Shown: positions 52,345-62,831, counted from the stretch's first letter. The stretch: DNA of 64,000 nucleotides from Candidatus Finniella inopinata (GCF_004210305.1 NZ_SCFB01000001.1:62001-126000), one strand, 5' to 3'. The notes: generated by a model from the letters alone, not told the origin. A program made the numbers and translations.

Positions 52345-53937
52345 GTGAAGAAAGTTTGTTACGTTTTGTGCTTGGCTGGAATGTTCTGTAATGCTCAAGC
52401 TGCGATTTTAATGCCTGGGTTTTTCGAAACCTTAAGCGGTTGCTGGTCAACCATTAAAAGTGATATCACTTGCCAACTCTCCGCCAGATTGCACACTATG
52501 GCCATGCAAAACTCCGCAGATTTTGAACAAACCGTCCCCTTAGGGCGGACTTCAGGTCATCTCAGTACCCAACCCGCAATAAATAAAATTCCCTACATCC
52601 CAAACGACGTGGTTTTCCAAGATAATTTTGAAGAGGAAGAGTCGTCAGAATCAAAGAAAAGAAAAAAAAACTTTCTTATTTTTAAGACACCAAAACCTGT
52701 CGAAGTTTCCTCCCCCAGTGCTGAGTCAAAAACAAAAGAAAAGAAATCAATTGTAACTCCAACAACGCCCATCAAGTTAAAGACAAAAAAGAAAAAACTT
52801 GCAGTTACTTTTCAAGAACCGATAGATGAAACAGAACCTACGGCATCAGACGTTAGTGCAACATTAACCTTCGACAAAAAACCCATTAAGTTAAAAGCCA
52901 GAAAGAAAAAACCTGCGGTTACTTTTCAAGAACCTAAGGATGAAACGCAATTCGTGACGCCATATGTTCCTGCAAGATTATCATTAGAAGAGCGTGAAAA
53001 ATATTCCTGGTTTGTAGAGCGGCCTTATATCATTGAGAATAATAGAAATAATAATTTTTCTCTTGGTATAGCTCGTTTACTGTATGGTAAGTTAGAAAAT
53101 GACTGCAGAATGAAAAGGGCCGAAATATGCGAAACAATGAAACGGACCTTTTATACACCAAGTTGTAACCCAGAAAACGGAATCCCCCTTCGCACCCATC
53201 GTATATGGATTACGTCTAAAGAATTCCCTACTGAAGCCTCTAAGGAACGATTGGCCATATACCTTAAAAGTCTTACAAAACTTAAATCCAAAGCCTGGGA
53301 TCATCATTTCTGGTGTATGAAAAAAGATGGCATTCCAGAAACCATCAAAGCTTTGCAAAGTTCGGAAATTCCCATAACCATTCATGAAGTAGAAGAACTA
53401 GTTCCGAACATGAAGGTTAAGTACTTATTTGATGCCTATTATGATGACAAGCAATTTTGCCTTGCCAGCGATATCCTAAGGCAAGAAATTGTTTATACAT
53501 ATGGTGGACTTTACTCAGACTTAGGGACAGATTTTTTGACTGATTTAGAACCCTTTTTGAACACCTATGATTATATCTTTTGGTATAATGGTATATTTTT
53601 GGATCAAACATTTTTCGGTTTTAAAAAACACGACCCGATTGCCAAAAATTTTCTAGATAATTTAGGCAATCTGCATGCAATGCCGGATACGGTCAAGAGT
53701 CTAGCTAATGAGCAGGATTGGAAAGCCCAAATTTGGGGGTCCGGCGCCCATTATATGGCGCTGTTTGACGCTTTTAGTGCGCCCACAGACAGATTGCTTT
53801 TGGTTCCAGAGCATCCCAAGAGTTTAATTCAAATTAACCACGCAAGAACATGGTGGTACGATAGTCAAGAAAGATGTGGCAACAAACCTCTTTATGAATC
53901 AACTTTAAATATTATGGAATTAAAACCAACGGTGTAA
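52345..53937 (+). CDS. Secreted glycosyltransferase with DXD-type (TcdA/TcdB- or Gly_transf_sug-like) domain
   Basis: 530 residues, GTG start after AAGAGG. Signal peptide KKVCYVLCLAGMFCNAQAA, then a basic region with two imperfect repeats (PIKLKTKKKKLAVTFQEPID and PIKLKARKKKPAVTFQEPKD, about residues 149-200). The C-terminal half is the sugar-transferase fold: IPLRTHRIWITSKEFPTEAS, HHFWCMKKDG, QFCLASDILRQEIVYTYGGL then YSDLGTDFLTDLEPFL. The usual DxD after GG-x-Y is expanded to SDLGTD. Late motifs are FFGFKKHDPIAKNFLDN and HYMALFDAFS. Signal peptide plus this fold suggests an exported toxin- or effector-like glycosyltransferase, but activity is unproven. Confidence 0.8.
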   Translation: MKKVCYVLCLAGMFCNAQAAILMPGFFETLSGCWSTIKSDITCQLSARLHTMAMQNSADFEQTVPLGRTSGHLSTQPAINKIPYIPNDVVFQDNFEEEESSESKKRKKNFLIFKTPKPVEVSSPSAESKTKEKKSIVTPTTPIKLKTKKKKLAVTFQEPIDETEPTASDVSATLTFDKKPIKLKARKKKPAVTFQEPKDETQFVTPYVPARLSLEEREKYSWFVERPYIIENNRNNNFSLGIARLLYGKLENDCRMKRAEICETMKRTFYTPSCNPENGIPLRTHRIWITSKEFPTEASKERLAIYLKSLTKLKSKAWDHHFWCMKKDGIPETIKALQSSEIPITIHEVEELVPNMKVKYLFDAYYDDKQFCLASDILRQEIVYTYGGLYSDLGTDFLTDLEPFLNTYDYIFWYNGIFLDQTFFGFKKHDPIAKNFLDNLGNLHAMPDTVKSLANEQDWKAQIWGSGAHYMALFDAFSAPTDRLLLVPEHPKSLIQINHARTWWYDSQERCGNKPLYESTLNIMELKPTV

Positions 53938-53943
53938 AAAGGC

Positions 53944-54732
53944 TCATGGTTCTGTCAATGGATAATTCTCCAACAGGTCTGAGTCTTCCGAGATCACGGG
54001 CGATAAAGATGCCTCTGACGTAACGGGCAATGTCAAAGCCTGATGACCGTCATAGACCTTTAAGGCCTGCGAATTACCTGTAGTTAGGAAAAGATTGGGT
54101 TGACGATTTATTTGATAAACTTCACCCGGCGATAAAAGACGTGTTTCTAAGATGGTTCCTTTGGCATCCGTAAGTTGAATCCAGGTTTGATCCAACACGT
54201 AAAAGGTAACTAAAGATTCGTTTAAAATATCAAGGTTAAATTCCACACGACCCAGATCAGAAAGAATAGGTGTTGTGGGTAGAGGTTTCTGATCGCCTTT
54301 AAAAAAATCCCATCGAAAAGCTATAAAAACCAGAATCAAACTGAATGTTAAAATTAACGAGGCCCTCATAATCCCTGCCGGAAAAGTCGTCTTGCCCGGT
54401 TTTGAGTGAAAAGGACTCAAAGTCGATTGAGAATCAGAGGTGCAAATTTGATTCAAGATCTGCTTTGTAATGTCTGGGTCAATTTCTAAAAATTTGCAGT
54501 AAGATCGAACGAAGCCTGTCGTATAAATCATTCCTGGCAATTTATTAAAATCCCTGGCTTCAATAGATTCAATAAAAAGCTTCCGAATTTTAAGAACCTG
54601 GCATACTTCTTCAATAGAAAGGCCCCGTTTCTCGCGGGTTTGTTTTAATAAAAAACCAAGAGAAGTCGTCTCGACAGGATCGCAAACAACTGGTTTGGTT
54701 TTTTTAGAAGATTCACCAGGATCTAAAACCAC
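53944..54732 (-). CDS. rodZ: RodZ-like membrane protein with XRE-type HTH domain
   Basis: 262 residues, GTG start. Cytoplasmic HTH near residues 25-90 (LGFLLKQTREKRGLSIEEVC, QVLKIRKLFIESIEARDFNK and LPGMIYTTGFVRSYCKFLEI), a linker, one membrane span (about residues 122-140, IMRASLILTFSLILVFIAF) and a periplasmic DUF4115-like domain (LVTFYVLDQTWIQLTDAKGT, LLSPGEVYQINRQPNLFLTT). RodZ links MreB to the cell-wall elongation machinery. Divergent from qmcA across 168 bp. Confidence 0.85.
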   Translation of the reverse strand: MVLDPGESSKKTKPVVCDPVETTSLGFLLKQTREKRGLSIEEVCQVLKIRKLFIESIEARDFNKLPGMIYTTGFVRSYCKFLEIDPDITKQILNQICTSDSQSTLSPFHSKPGKTTFPAGIMRASLILTFSLILVFIAFRWDFFKGDQKPLPTTPILSDLGRVEFNLDILNESLVTFYVLDQTWIQLTDAKGTILETRLLSPGEVYQINRQPNLFLTTGNSQALKVYDGHQALTLPVTSEASLSPVISEDSDLLENYPLTEP

Positions 54733-54900
54733 GAGAACGTCCTTTTACAAATGGATTATCTTTGAGAAAATAGCACTTCTCACAACAATGGGCAAAATAT
54801 ATGAATTGATAAACTAGTTGCTTTTGCCGTTTTTGTCATTGCTGCATGCCTTTACTACAGGTTACAATTCAAAAAATGATTCCTTTCAGGATTACGCAAC

Positions 54901-55884
54901 ATGTACGCCTTTGAGACCACCCTCGTCTGTCTGTTAGCTCTGGCCGTTATTTTTCTTTTCAAGGCTGTGAAAGTTGTCCCACAAGGGTATGAATATACGG
55001 TTGAACGGTTCGGCCGGTATGTTCAAACGCTAACCCCAGGTCTGCATATAATTGTTCCTTTCGTTGACCGTATCGGGTCCCGCATCAACATGATGGAATT
55101 GGTTTTTGATGTGCCATCCCAAGATGTAATTACAAAAGATAACGCCGTGGTCACCGTTGATGGCGTCATTTTTTATCAGATCCTAGATGCCTCTAAATCA
55201 GCCTATGAAGTTTCTGATCTTAAAAATGCCATCATGAAATTAACGATGACAAATATTCGCACCGTCATGGGATCCATGGTTCTGGACGAACTGTTGTCCC
55301 TTCGCGAAACGATCAATGCTCGTTTGCTATATGTTGTAGATGAAGCCACCAGCCCCTGGGGAACAAAAGTCACCCGCATTGAAATTAAGGATATTAAACC
55401 ACCCCGCGATTTGATTGATTCCATGGCGCGTCAAATGAAGGCCGAACGAGAGAAACGCGCGCTGATTCTTGAGTCCGAAGGGGAACGCCAATCCGCCATC
55501 CTAGAGGCAGAGGGCGAACGTCAAGCCCGCATCAACCGGGCCGAAGGATTGAAACAATCCATGATCTTAGAGGCCGAAGGAAGGCGTGAATCAGCGCAAC
55601 GCGATGCCGAGGCTCGCGAACGCCTGGCTCAAGCTGAGGCACAGGCCACCCTGGTTGTTTCAGAGGCTATAGGAAAAGGCAACACCCAAGCTTTGAATTA
55701 TTTCATCGCCCAAAAATACGTGGAAGCATTGCAAGAATTCGCCAGATCCCCAAATCAGAAAATGATCATGATGCCGCTGGAGACCAGCAGTCTGATCGGG
55801 ACCATTGCCAGCATTGCTGAACTTACAAAAGACACACTGAAGCCCGCTTCCTCCGCCACACCAAAAACCAAGGATAAAGCATGA
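54901..55884 (+). CDS. qmcA: SPFH/Band 7 domain membrane protein (QmcA-like)
   Basis: 327 residues. An N-terminal span ([20 protein letters not shown]) anchors an SPFH domain ([40 protein letters not shown]), followed by a long coiled coil with repeated [20 protein letters not shown] units. C-terminal segment [20 protein letters not shown]. Forms membrane microdomain scaffolds, probably with the NfeD-like protein encoded next (4-bp overlap). Confidence 0.92.
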   Translation: MYAFETTLVCLLALAVIFLFKAVKVVPQGYEYTVERFGRYVQTLTPGLHIIVPFVDRIGSRINMMELVFDVPSQDVITKDNAVVTVDGVIFYQILDASKSAYEVSDLKNAIMKLTMTNIRTVMGSMVLDELLSLRETINARLLYVVDEATSPWGTKVTRIEIKDIKPPRDLIDSMARQMKAEREKRALILESEGERQSAILEAEGERQARINRAEGLKQSMILEAEGRRESAQRDAEARERLAQAEAQATLVVSEAIGKGNTQALNYFIAQKYVEALQEFARSPNQKMIMMPLETSSLIGTIASIAELTKDTLKPASSATPKTKDKA

Positions 55885-56330
55885 GCTTTTATATAACGGC
55901 TTGGCACTGGATCGGATTTTCACTTATTTTGCTATGCTTAGAACTATTTGTAGGATCACCAGGCGTCAGCCTTTTATGGATGGCTATTGCTAGTTTTGTT
56001 GTGGCCATCGTTATCTCATCTGTCGCCATTAATTTCTGGGCGCAGCTGGGGATGGTGGCGGTTTTATCCGTCCTGCTTGCTTGGATGGGAAAGTTTTTGT
56101 TTAAGTCGGGCGGCTCTAAACCCAACAACCTGAATCAACCCGGTCAACGGTTGGTAAACACCAGATTAACCCTTCAACAACCCATCAAAAATGGGCACTC
56201 ACGGGTGCACATTCATGATTCCATCTGGCGTGTGGAAGGGCCTGACATGCCGGCCGGAACTAAAGTTATTGTTATTGGAGTCAAGGGCAATGCCCTTCTT
56301 GTGGATCGCCTTGATTATCATCACGAATAA
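55881..56330 (+). CDS. NfeD family membrane protein
   Basis: 149 residues. Three membrane spans (residues about 8-80) and a C-terminal OB-fold ([57 protein letters not shown]). The short NfeD form without protease domain. It regularly pairs with SPFH proteins, and here overlaps qmcA by 4 bp. Confidence 0.92.
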   Translation: MSFYITAWHWIGFSLILLCLELFVGSPGVSLLWMAIASFVVAIVISSVAINFWAQLGMVAVLSVLLAWMGKFLFKSGGSKPNNLNQPGQRLVNTRLTLQQPIKNGHSRVHIHDSIWRVEGPDMPAGTKVIVIGVKGNALLVDRLDYHHE

Positions 56331-56443
56331 AGAATTTCGTAGCTTTCCGAATCCAAATTGTAACGCTGGCTAAGTTCTAGGTAATGGGATATTCTCAAAA
56401 TACGTTGCAAAAAATATACTCAGTGTAAGAAAGATTTTGCCAG

Positions 56444-57037
56444 ATGACCAGTCACCAGGATATACAACCATTTGTTGCCAAGATTTTCACCGATGCCCGA
56501 ACCCATTACAATTGGCAGGACAAACCGGTTTCCCCTCAGCTTTTAAAAGATGTTTATGATCTGGCAAAGTTTGGCCCAACCAGCGCCAATTGCTGCCCAT
56601 TGCGGGTTTTATTTGTGGAAAGCGCATCGGCCAAGGAAAAACTGGCACTGACTTTGGCACCAGCCAATGTGGACAAAACCATGGCTGCCCCGGTTACAGC
56701 AATTTTTGCATACGATAATGAATTTTATAATGAACTTCCCATGCTATTCCCCCATGCGGATGCTAAATCTTGGTTTACAGGAAATGCGGCTTTCGCCGAA
56801 GATACAGCCCTTCGAAACAGCGCCTTGCAGGCTGCCTATTTCATGATAGCCGCACGCGCATTAGGCTTAGATTGCGGGCCTATGTCTGGATTCGATCGTC
56901 AGAAAACGGACGAGGTATTTTTTGCTGGCACCACCTGGCGGTCCAATTTTCTGTGTAATTTAGGTTACGGTCAGCCTGATAAGTTGTATCCACGTCTGCC
57001 CCGATTTGACTTTGATGCGGTCTGTAAGGTCGTCTAA
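56444..57037 (+). CDS. rutE: Nitroreductase family protein, RutE/HadB type (malonic semialdehyde reductase)
   Basis: 197 residues, FMN-dependent fold. [40 protein letters not shown] (FMN-binding Ser/Asn/Pro region), [40 protein letters not shown], and [19 protein letters not shown]. Family members reduce malonic semialdehyde to 3-hydroxypropionate in the Rut pathway; without other rut genes here a more general reductase role is possible. Confidence 0.88.
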   Translation: MTSHQDIQPFVAKIFTDARTHYNWQDKPVSPQLLKDVYDLAKFGPTSANCCPLRVLFVESASAKEKLALTLAPANVDKTMAAPVTAIFAYDNEFYNELPMLFPHADAKSWFTGNAAFAEDTALRNSALQAAYFMIAARALGLDCGPMSGFDRQKTDEVFFAGTTWRSNFLCNLGYGQPDKLYPRLPRFDFDAVCKVV

Positions 57038-57051
57038 AATCTGAGGTTGTC

Positions 57052-57885
57052 ATGAATACTGTTGATATCGGCATCTTAATTATCATGTTTCTGTCGGCCC
57101 TTATGGGTGTGATGCGTGGCCTGACGCGTGAAGTGTTGGGCCTTATATCCTGGACAGCTGCCGCGTTCGCCGCCTTTTTCACGATGCCTCTGGCCCAATC
57201 TTTATCGCGGCATTATATCCCAAACCCTATGCTGGCTGATATTGTAGGCGGGGGTGTTTTGTTTATCATCTTCCTAATTCTTTTCAGCTTTATCAGTCAA
57301 TTTTTTACAGGCTTGGTTCGTCAAAGCAAATTGGGGGGCATTGATCGTTCCTTAGGCTTTGGATACGGGCTTTTGAGGGGATTTGTCTTAATCTGCTTTG
57401 TTGAAATCATCATGGGCGTTTTTGTTAACCGGCCAGAGTATCCAAAACCTATTCAAGAAAGCCATTTAAGTTCAGCTATTTACAAAGGCAGCGATTCTGT
57501 TTTTAATGTGTTGCCATCGTCCCTTCAAAACCTTATCAAGCAACAGCAAAAAAAATATGGTGACCAAGTCGCAAAACCGGCAGCTGACGCAATCTCTGTA
57601 GCCACCACTCCCCAAGATTTATTGACCGAAGTCATTAACGATCAAATTCAGAAAGGAACGCAGGCGCTTATTCCAGGTTCCGTATCACGTCAATCCCCCC
57701 CTCCCTCTGCAGCTGCCAACCAACCAGAAACTGAAAAAGACACAAAGGCAAATACCCAAAAAACGGTAGAGGAGCTGGCGCGTTTAAAGCCTAAAGCGGA
57801 CGCCAATAAAAATGCCTCTACAAATTATTCAAAACAACAGCGCCGCAACATGGAACGTTTACTCGAACAAGATGATGTACAATGA
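57052..57885 (+). CDS. cvpA: CvpA family membrane protein
   Basis: 277 residues. Four spans in the first 165 residues with family blocks VDIGILIIMFLSALMGVMRG, LTREVLGLISWTAAAFAAFF and GGIDRSLGFGYGLLRGFVLI. A long polar C-terminal tail (residues 165-277), rich in Gln, Lys and Pro, follows; its length is more than usual. CvpA proteins affect envelope homeostasis. Overlaps the RNase D-like gene by 4 bp. Confidence 0.9.
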   Translation: MNTVDIGILIIMFLSALMGVMRGLTREVLGLISWTAAAFAAFFTMPLAQSLSRHYIPNPMLADIVGGGVLFIIFLILFSFISQFFTGLVRQSKLGGIDRSLGFGYGLLRGFVLICFVEIIMGVFVNRPEYPKPIQESHLSSAIYKGSDSVFNVLPSSLQNLIKQQQKKYGDQVAKPAADAISVATTPQDLLTEVINDQIQKGTQALIPGSVSRQSPPPSAAANQPETEKDTKANTQKTVEELARLKPKADANKNASTNYSKQQRRNMERLLEQDDVQ

Positions 57886-58514
57886 AAATTAATCTGCACA
57901 CCTATGACTTACCCAGTGATGTCACTTTTACAAACAGCGTAGCCATTGATACCGAAGCCATGGGGTTGAAGAATCACCGTGATCGATTGTGTGTGGTTCA
58001 ATTATCTGCAGGCGATGGAGAATGCCATCTGGTTCATTTCCCCGAACCGCATTTTGATCAATCACCCAATTTGAAGCGTGTTCTGGCAGACAAAAACTTG
58101 GTAAAAATCTTTCACTATGCCCGTTTTGACGTAGCAATACTAAAGCATACATTCCAAATTCCGTTGGAAAACATCTATTGCACAAAAATTGCCTCGCGCC
58201 TGGTGCGGACCTATACCAATCGTCATGGTTTGAAAGATTTGTGTAAAGAATTGTTGGGAGTAGAACTTTCTAAACAGGAACAAACATCCGACTGGGGAAG
58301 CGAAGTCTTAACTCAGGAACAACTGAAATATGCTGCGACAGATGTATTGCATTTACACAAACTGAAAGCAAAGCTTGATGCAATGTTAGAAAGGGAAAAG
58401 CGGCAAAGTCTGGCACAAGCCTGTTTTAATTTTCTGCCCCATCGCACCGATATGGACTTAACCGCTGGCGAAAACTTCGACATATTTAGCTACCAGACAG
58501 ATGATAAATCTTAA
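57882..58514 (+). CDS. rnd: Ribonuclease D-like 3'-5' exonuclease, single-domain
   Basis: 210 residues. DEDDy exonuclease: VAIDTEAMGLKNHRDRLCVV (D-x-E), KIFHYARFDVAILKHTF (Asp) and LKYAATDVLHLHKLKAKL (YxxxD). The HRDC domains of long RNase D are absent, as in many alphaproteobacterial members. Likely role: 3' maturation of tRNA or other small RNA. Coupled to cvpA. Confidence 0.9.
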   Translation: MKINLHTYDLPSDVTFTNSVAIDTEAMGLKNHRDRLCVVQLSAGDGECHLVHFPEPHFDQSPNLKRVLADKNLVKIFHYARFDVAILKHTFQIPLENIYCTKIASRLVRTYTNRHGLKDLCKELLGVELSKQEQTSDWGSEVLTQEQLKYAATDVLHLHKLKAKLDAMLEREKRQSLAQACFNFLPHRTDMDLTAGENFDIFSYQTDDKS

Positions 58515-58660
58515 CTGCATTATAATTATATAAAGCCAAAATTCATAAATGGCGCTCTATTATTGCTTTTACTATTTATTAATATTTCGACGCGTAATAT
58601 AAAAGCCATAGTTGCGTAAAATTCAATTTGGTTTGGTTGTGTATTAAGGGTCAAGTCATT

Positions 58661-61648
58661 ATGTATAAATATATTTTTGGAACTTTTTTTCTCCTCGCTA
58701 TTTCGTGTGATCAGCTATTTTCAATGGTTTTTGATAAAGATGCTGAAGTGCGCGCCTTTCGTGCATGGGCCAACTGGAACAAACCAGGTGCACATGTTGT
58801 AAAAGCAGGACAATACGAAGGTATTGATATTTTGAATTTTATTGCAGATAGAGGATTAGCAGGACACATACCACCCTCTCTTAATCCGCTGATTAAGGGC
58901 AGAAACCCAAAGCAGTACCTTGCCTCAGTTGCCCTGTCCATGTTGCAAGGGTACGGTTTTGATGAGGGCATCGTTGACACACCAGTTAATCCCAGTGAAA
59001 TGACAAAGTATCGTGACGCTGTTACGACAATTGGACAGCATCTCAACAAGTCAGCCAAATCACTGGCAGTAGAAGAAATTTCTAAAACAACGAAGACCGG
59101 AACACACATTAATGAACATGTGCGTATTGCAAATGAGTTGTTGGGCAGTAAGCCTCCCCTTACACCAGTTGAGCCTTTGTACACCATGGAAGGATTTATT
59201 CGATCCGAAGCTTCAATGCGTGAAACATTTTGGAATGGACATATAGCTTCGCAATGTTCTGATGTGAAGTGTTACACAAGCGACAAGACTGCAGCAGGTG
59301 CAGCTGGAACTTTTTCTCCGCTACAACGCGTCAGTGCAACAGGCAAAACTCAACAAGGGCATCAATATAATCTTCGATCAAAAGCCGCTGCCTCAAGTCA
59401 GCTCACAAAAACGGAAATTCATTACAACGTTTATATTTCAGATGCCGTTAGGGAAGGCAGAGAGCAACCTAAAGGAGTCATTGTCAAAATATACGGAGGA
59501 GTTATAAAAGAAAAAGCTTTAGTACAGACAGAACCATCACTGGAATATATTGTGGCTCACCAGGGATACATTGTTTACGCACTGAATCTTAGGGGTGTCG
59601 AAGGTATTGACCCAGATTTATTAGCTGCTCAAGGAAAATCAGAAGGCGTGATTTCTACGTTAAGAGACGTTACTTATTTCGCCCAAATGATTAAAAGAGC
59701 CCATAGAATACTTAAAGAGGGAAATAATAAGCAGACACAATCTGCCATAAATTCCCCAGAATTTAGCGATTTAATTAAAGATCAAAACATCCCAATCGTT
59801 TTGACTGGTGGAAGTTTTGGTGGTTATATGTCTATGCTTGTTGCGACTTACGACGAAACCTTTGATGCTGTAGATTTTAAAAATATAGATTCTGATGATG
59901 AAGATTCTGATGATGTGGGTTTTGCTAAATCTGAAATTTTCTCTTACGATCACAGAACAACTTTTGATGCATATATTCCCGTCATGGGGGTGAACGATGT
60001 GCGGGGTGATATGAATTCAGGCACTGAAGTTTCAAAAAGACGCTGGACTCCTGGGAAACTTACGTTACTGCAGGGCATGAATGGGTGGATAGCTAATGCT
60101 TTCTATAACAGAAACATTCTAGATAACGATGCAGACAATAATGAGGTTTCACCAATTTATAGAATGAACCTCTTAGAAAGACCTATGCTTTTGATGCATG
60201 GTCTTTCGGATCGTAATACAAGTCCGTTTGAATCAATTGATTTCATTAATGCAGCTTTTAAATATGGGAAGAGAGATTTAGTTGCCGCCTATTTTGATAG
60301 AGACTTAGGTCATTCTTATCCTACATTTTATCATCCAATGAAAAGCTTTTACGAAACAATTTTTAGATTTATGGATTTAGTGGCTTGGCATAAAAAGAAA
60401 GAGATACCATTCAAGTTTTCTCCAGCGATGCAAAGCTCAACTTTTGCTGCAAAAGAAGCTGCCGCCTTGGTGACAAAAGCAAGGCACGAAGATATTGCAG
60501 AAGATGATCAAAAGTTTATTTTAGACGCATTAAAATTATATAAAACACAAAAGGCCACACAACCTTCTGCAAGTGGGCTTGAGGAACAGGTGTGGGAAGC
60601 TATTAAATCAAGTAACAGGCTGTCTTACATAAAAGCACTTCTTGCCCGTAAAGCCTATGCAGTCTATCCGAACTTAACTTTTCGAAAACGGCAAGAAAGA
60701 GACTCTACAAAAGAAAGGATATTCAATGAAATTGGCTTAACCAGCTCACCTCCTCCGTCAAATTTCCTTGATCCTAATTACCGTGATGCAAGTAACAAGC
60801 CAACAGGCCAGATCGTACAATATTACATGTGGACAAATTTTTGGTTTTCACCTCCAAATCTTGATGTATCTAAAAATGTAATTGGGCTGGCCTCGAATGC
60901 AGCAGCCTTCCTGGAATACTATGATAATCTTATAAAAAGTGAGTTTCTAGATATTATTCGGAATAAGGCTTATATTCTGGATAACCTGGAAGAGACCATT
61001 TTGGAAACAAACATATTTTTTAATGAGAAAGATCTCCCTACCTTAGACCAAATGATAGCGTCTTCAGTAACAACGCAAGAAGCGCCTCCGCCAATAGTAG
61101 AAATAGCACCTCCGCCATTAGTACAGATAGCATCACAACAAGTAATACCATCAAGACCAATTGTTTTAGGTGCAAACGGTGCCGGCAATATTGAACTCAG
61201 CTGCGGTACCCTAGCGTCACAACTAAAGAGCCTACCTGTTGACGCAACTGGTAAAGCAGGCAGGTATACAATAGGCGAGAGAACAATCGAACCAACAATG
61301 CTAGTGATTAAAAAAATTACGGAGGGGGATTGCAATCTATCTGACGCAGAATTGCAACCATTTCTTATTTGCGTTGCAGCAGCTCTAAATGAAGAATTGG
61401 TCAATCCACTAGCCAAAATATATTCTCCCTTAAAGGAAAACGAAAATATTAATGTATTCAAAGGTGATGATAATATCTCTTATGCGAGTAGTGGTCGAGC
61501 GCGTGTCCGCGTTAGTAAAAAGGATTTGTTAAATTCCTTTAAAAAGTATTGTGACTGCTTAAGAACAGGACAAAATCCTCAACCAGAAGCCGTAGATCCT
61601 GAGCTTTTAGCCAATATTGTGGCATTACAAAAAGCCAAGACTCCCTAA
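58661..61648 (+). CDS. Large secreted S9-family (prolyl oligopeptidase-like) hydrolase with long C-terminal extension
   Basis: 995 residues from the ATG at 58661 (an upstream start at 58628 adds 11 non-hydrophobic residues). Signal peptide MYKYIFGTFFLLAISCDQLF, an N-terminal region of unknown fold, then an alpha/beta-hydrolase core: LVQTEPSLEYIVAHQGYIVY, ALNLRGVEGID, and VLTGGSFGGYMSMLVATYDE with nucleophile Ser385. Asp517 (LMHGLSDRNTSPFESIDF) and His551 (YFDRDLGHSYPTFYHP) complete the triad. Residues 600-995 are not recognised and include a Pro-rich linker (QEAPPPIVEIAPPPLVQIA). A normal S9 beta-propeller is not evident. Probably an exported peptidase or esterase. Confidence 0.82.
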   Translation: MYKYIFGTFFLLAISCDQLFSMVFDKDAEVRAFRAWANWNKPGAHVVKAGQYEGIDILNFIADRGLAGHIPPSLNPLIKGRNPKQYLASVALSMLQGYGFDEGIVDTPVNPSEMTKYRDAVTTIGQHLNKSAKSLAVEEISKTTKTGTHINEHVRIANELLGSKPPLTPVEPLYTMEGFIRSEASMRETFWNGHIASQCSDVKCYTSDKTAAGAAGTFSPLQRVSATGKTQQGHQYNLRSKAAASSQLTKTEIHYNVYISDAVREGREQPKGVIVKIYGGVIKEKALVQTEPSLEYIVAHQGYIVYALNLRGVEGIDPDLLAAQGKSEGVISTLRDVTYFAQMIKRAHRILKEGNNKQTQSAINSPEFSDLIKDQNIPIVLTGGSFGGYMSMLVATYDETFDAVDFKNIDSDDEDSDDVGFAKSEIFSYDHRTTFDAYIPVMGVNDVRGDMNSGTEVSKRRWTPGKLTLLQGMNGWIANAFYNRNILDNDADNNEVSPIYRMNLLERPMLLMHGLSDRNTSPFESIDFINAAFKYGKRDLVAAYFDRDLGHSYPTFYHPMKSFYETIFRFMDLVAWHKKKEIPFKFSPAMQSSTFAAKEAAALVTKARHEDIAEDDQKFILDALKLYKTQKATQPSASGLEEQVWEAIKSSNRLSYIKALLARKAYAVYPNLTFRKRQERDSTKERIFNEIGLTSSPPPSNFLDPNYRDASNKPTGQIVQYYMWTNFWFSPPNLDVSKNVIGLASNAAAFLEYYDNLIKSEFLDIIRNKAYILDNLEETILETNIFFNEKDLPTLDQMIASSVTTQEAPPPIVEIAPPPLVQIASQQVIPSRPIVLGANGAGNIELSCGTLASQLKSLPVDATGKAGRYTIGERTIEPTMLVIKKITEGDCNLSDAELQPFLICVAAALNEELVNPLAKIYSPLKENENINVFKGDDNISYASSGRARVRVSKKDLLNSFKKYCDCLRTGQNPQPEAVDPELLANIVALQKAKTP

Positions 61649-61767
61649 TAGTTTGGTGGTATCCATTTCCTCTGTCAGTTGGCATTTCTTCTGGCAGATA
61701 ACTTACTATTATTTACAGTAATTTGCTTAAAATTTTACGATGCGTAGGCCTTGGGGGGCATCTATCT

Positions 61768-62829
61768 TCAGAATCTTTTAATACGCTCTAAAAGTCTTAT
61801 AAAGGTCGAATCCAGAAAATAGTCACGTGCTGCTTTGTCATAAGTGATGGGATTATTATCTTCTTTATAGAACAGGGCAAAAATCGTTTGATAATTGTTG
61901 AAACTCTGCTGACGGCGAGTCAGTATATACTCGTCCTCTGGTACTCCCTTGGGTGCTTGAAATTGACCAGACAAATGGGCAAAACTGGTGACAACTCCAA
62001 ATAAGTAATCTTCTGTTTTACCATTCTCAGTAATCCTTACAAAGACAGGGGCGCCACTGGTTCCCGGCAAAGCTAAAGCATAAGGTTTTTCACCATCTTT
62101 TATCCAATTTTGGGTCGCATCGAAAACGCGAATGGTCTCCTCGTCAGCCTGCTCGGATGGTTGAGTTAGTTTTTTATCAGGTTTAAAGAAAAGTGAAGAT
62201 TGTAATAAAGACCTTTTCGATGCCAATTCCTCCTCGTCCAACCCACCCACATGGTAGGTGTCGCGTTCATATAATCGAAAGGCGCGTTTAATTGCTGGAT
62301 TCTTTGGTTGGTCCGCCATGCCAAAGCTAACAACTGTTAAAACAGATTGGCTCGGGACGGTTTTTTTTTCAAACAGTTTGGCAGGGCGAATATGATGGAT
62401 AGGTTGTTTCAGCTTTATAAGAGCAATATCGTGTTTAGCTTGAAGGCCCGAGTTTTCAGTGTAACGGGCATCCACAAGCACACAAGCTGCCTGGGCTGTA
62501 AAAATTTGCCCATTATTAATAAAGGTAACGTCAACCTGCTCAACAGGAAGGGGTTGATTCATGGGTTCTTGTTGGCGTTTTTGAATCATTTCAATCACCC
62601 CGTGGGCAGCTGTGGCTACCAGATCTGGGGCAATCAGAACGCCTGTTTGACTGATTTGTGCCTTATGGTCCAGAACATAACAAGTTGAGTCAAATTCTGT
62701 GCTCTCATTAGCCAGGTCTTCATAATCACGTTGCTGATGAATTCCATCTGACAACATGGCATGTAGGGGTTCAATGAAGCCTGTGGCTAAAACAAATACA
62801 CATAATAATTTAACGTATTTCTGCATCAA
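61768..62829 (-). CDS. Secreted trypsin-like (S1) serine protease
   Basis: 353 residues. Signal peptide (MMQKYVKLLCVFVLATGFIE...HA), then S1 fold: QTGVLIAPDLVATAAHGVIE (catalytic His), HDIALIKLKQPIHHIRPAKL (catalytic Asp) and LALPGTSGAPVFVR (catalytic Ser; GTSGAP instead of GDSGGP). A C-terminal helical stretch follows. It lies 2 bp downstream of ald on the same strand. The 119 bp separating it from the S9 gene hold no clear terminator. Confidence 0.88.
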   Translation of the reverse strand: MMQKYVKLLCVFVLATGFIEPLHAMLSDGIHQQRDYEDLANESTEFDSTCYVLDHKAQISQTGVLIAPDLVATAAHGVIEMIQKRQQEPMNQPLPVEQVDVTFINNGQIFTAQAACVLVDARYTENSGLQAKHDIALIKLKQPIHHIRPAKLFEKKTVPSQSVLTVVSFGMADQPKNPAIKRAFRLYERDTYHVGGLDEEELASKRSLLQSSLFFKPDKKLTQPSEQADEETIRVFDATQNWIKDGEKPYALALPGTSGAPVFVRITENGKTEDYLFGVVTSFAHLSGQFQAPKGVPEDEYILTRRQQSFNNYQTIFALFYKEDNNPITYDKAARDYFLDSTFIRLLERIKRF

Positions 62830-62831
62830 AT

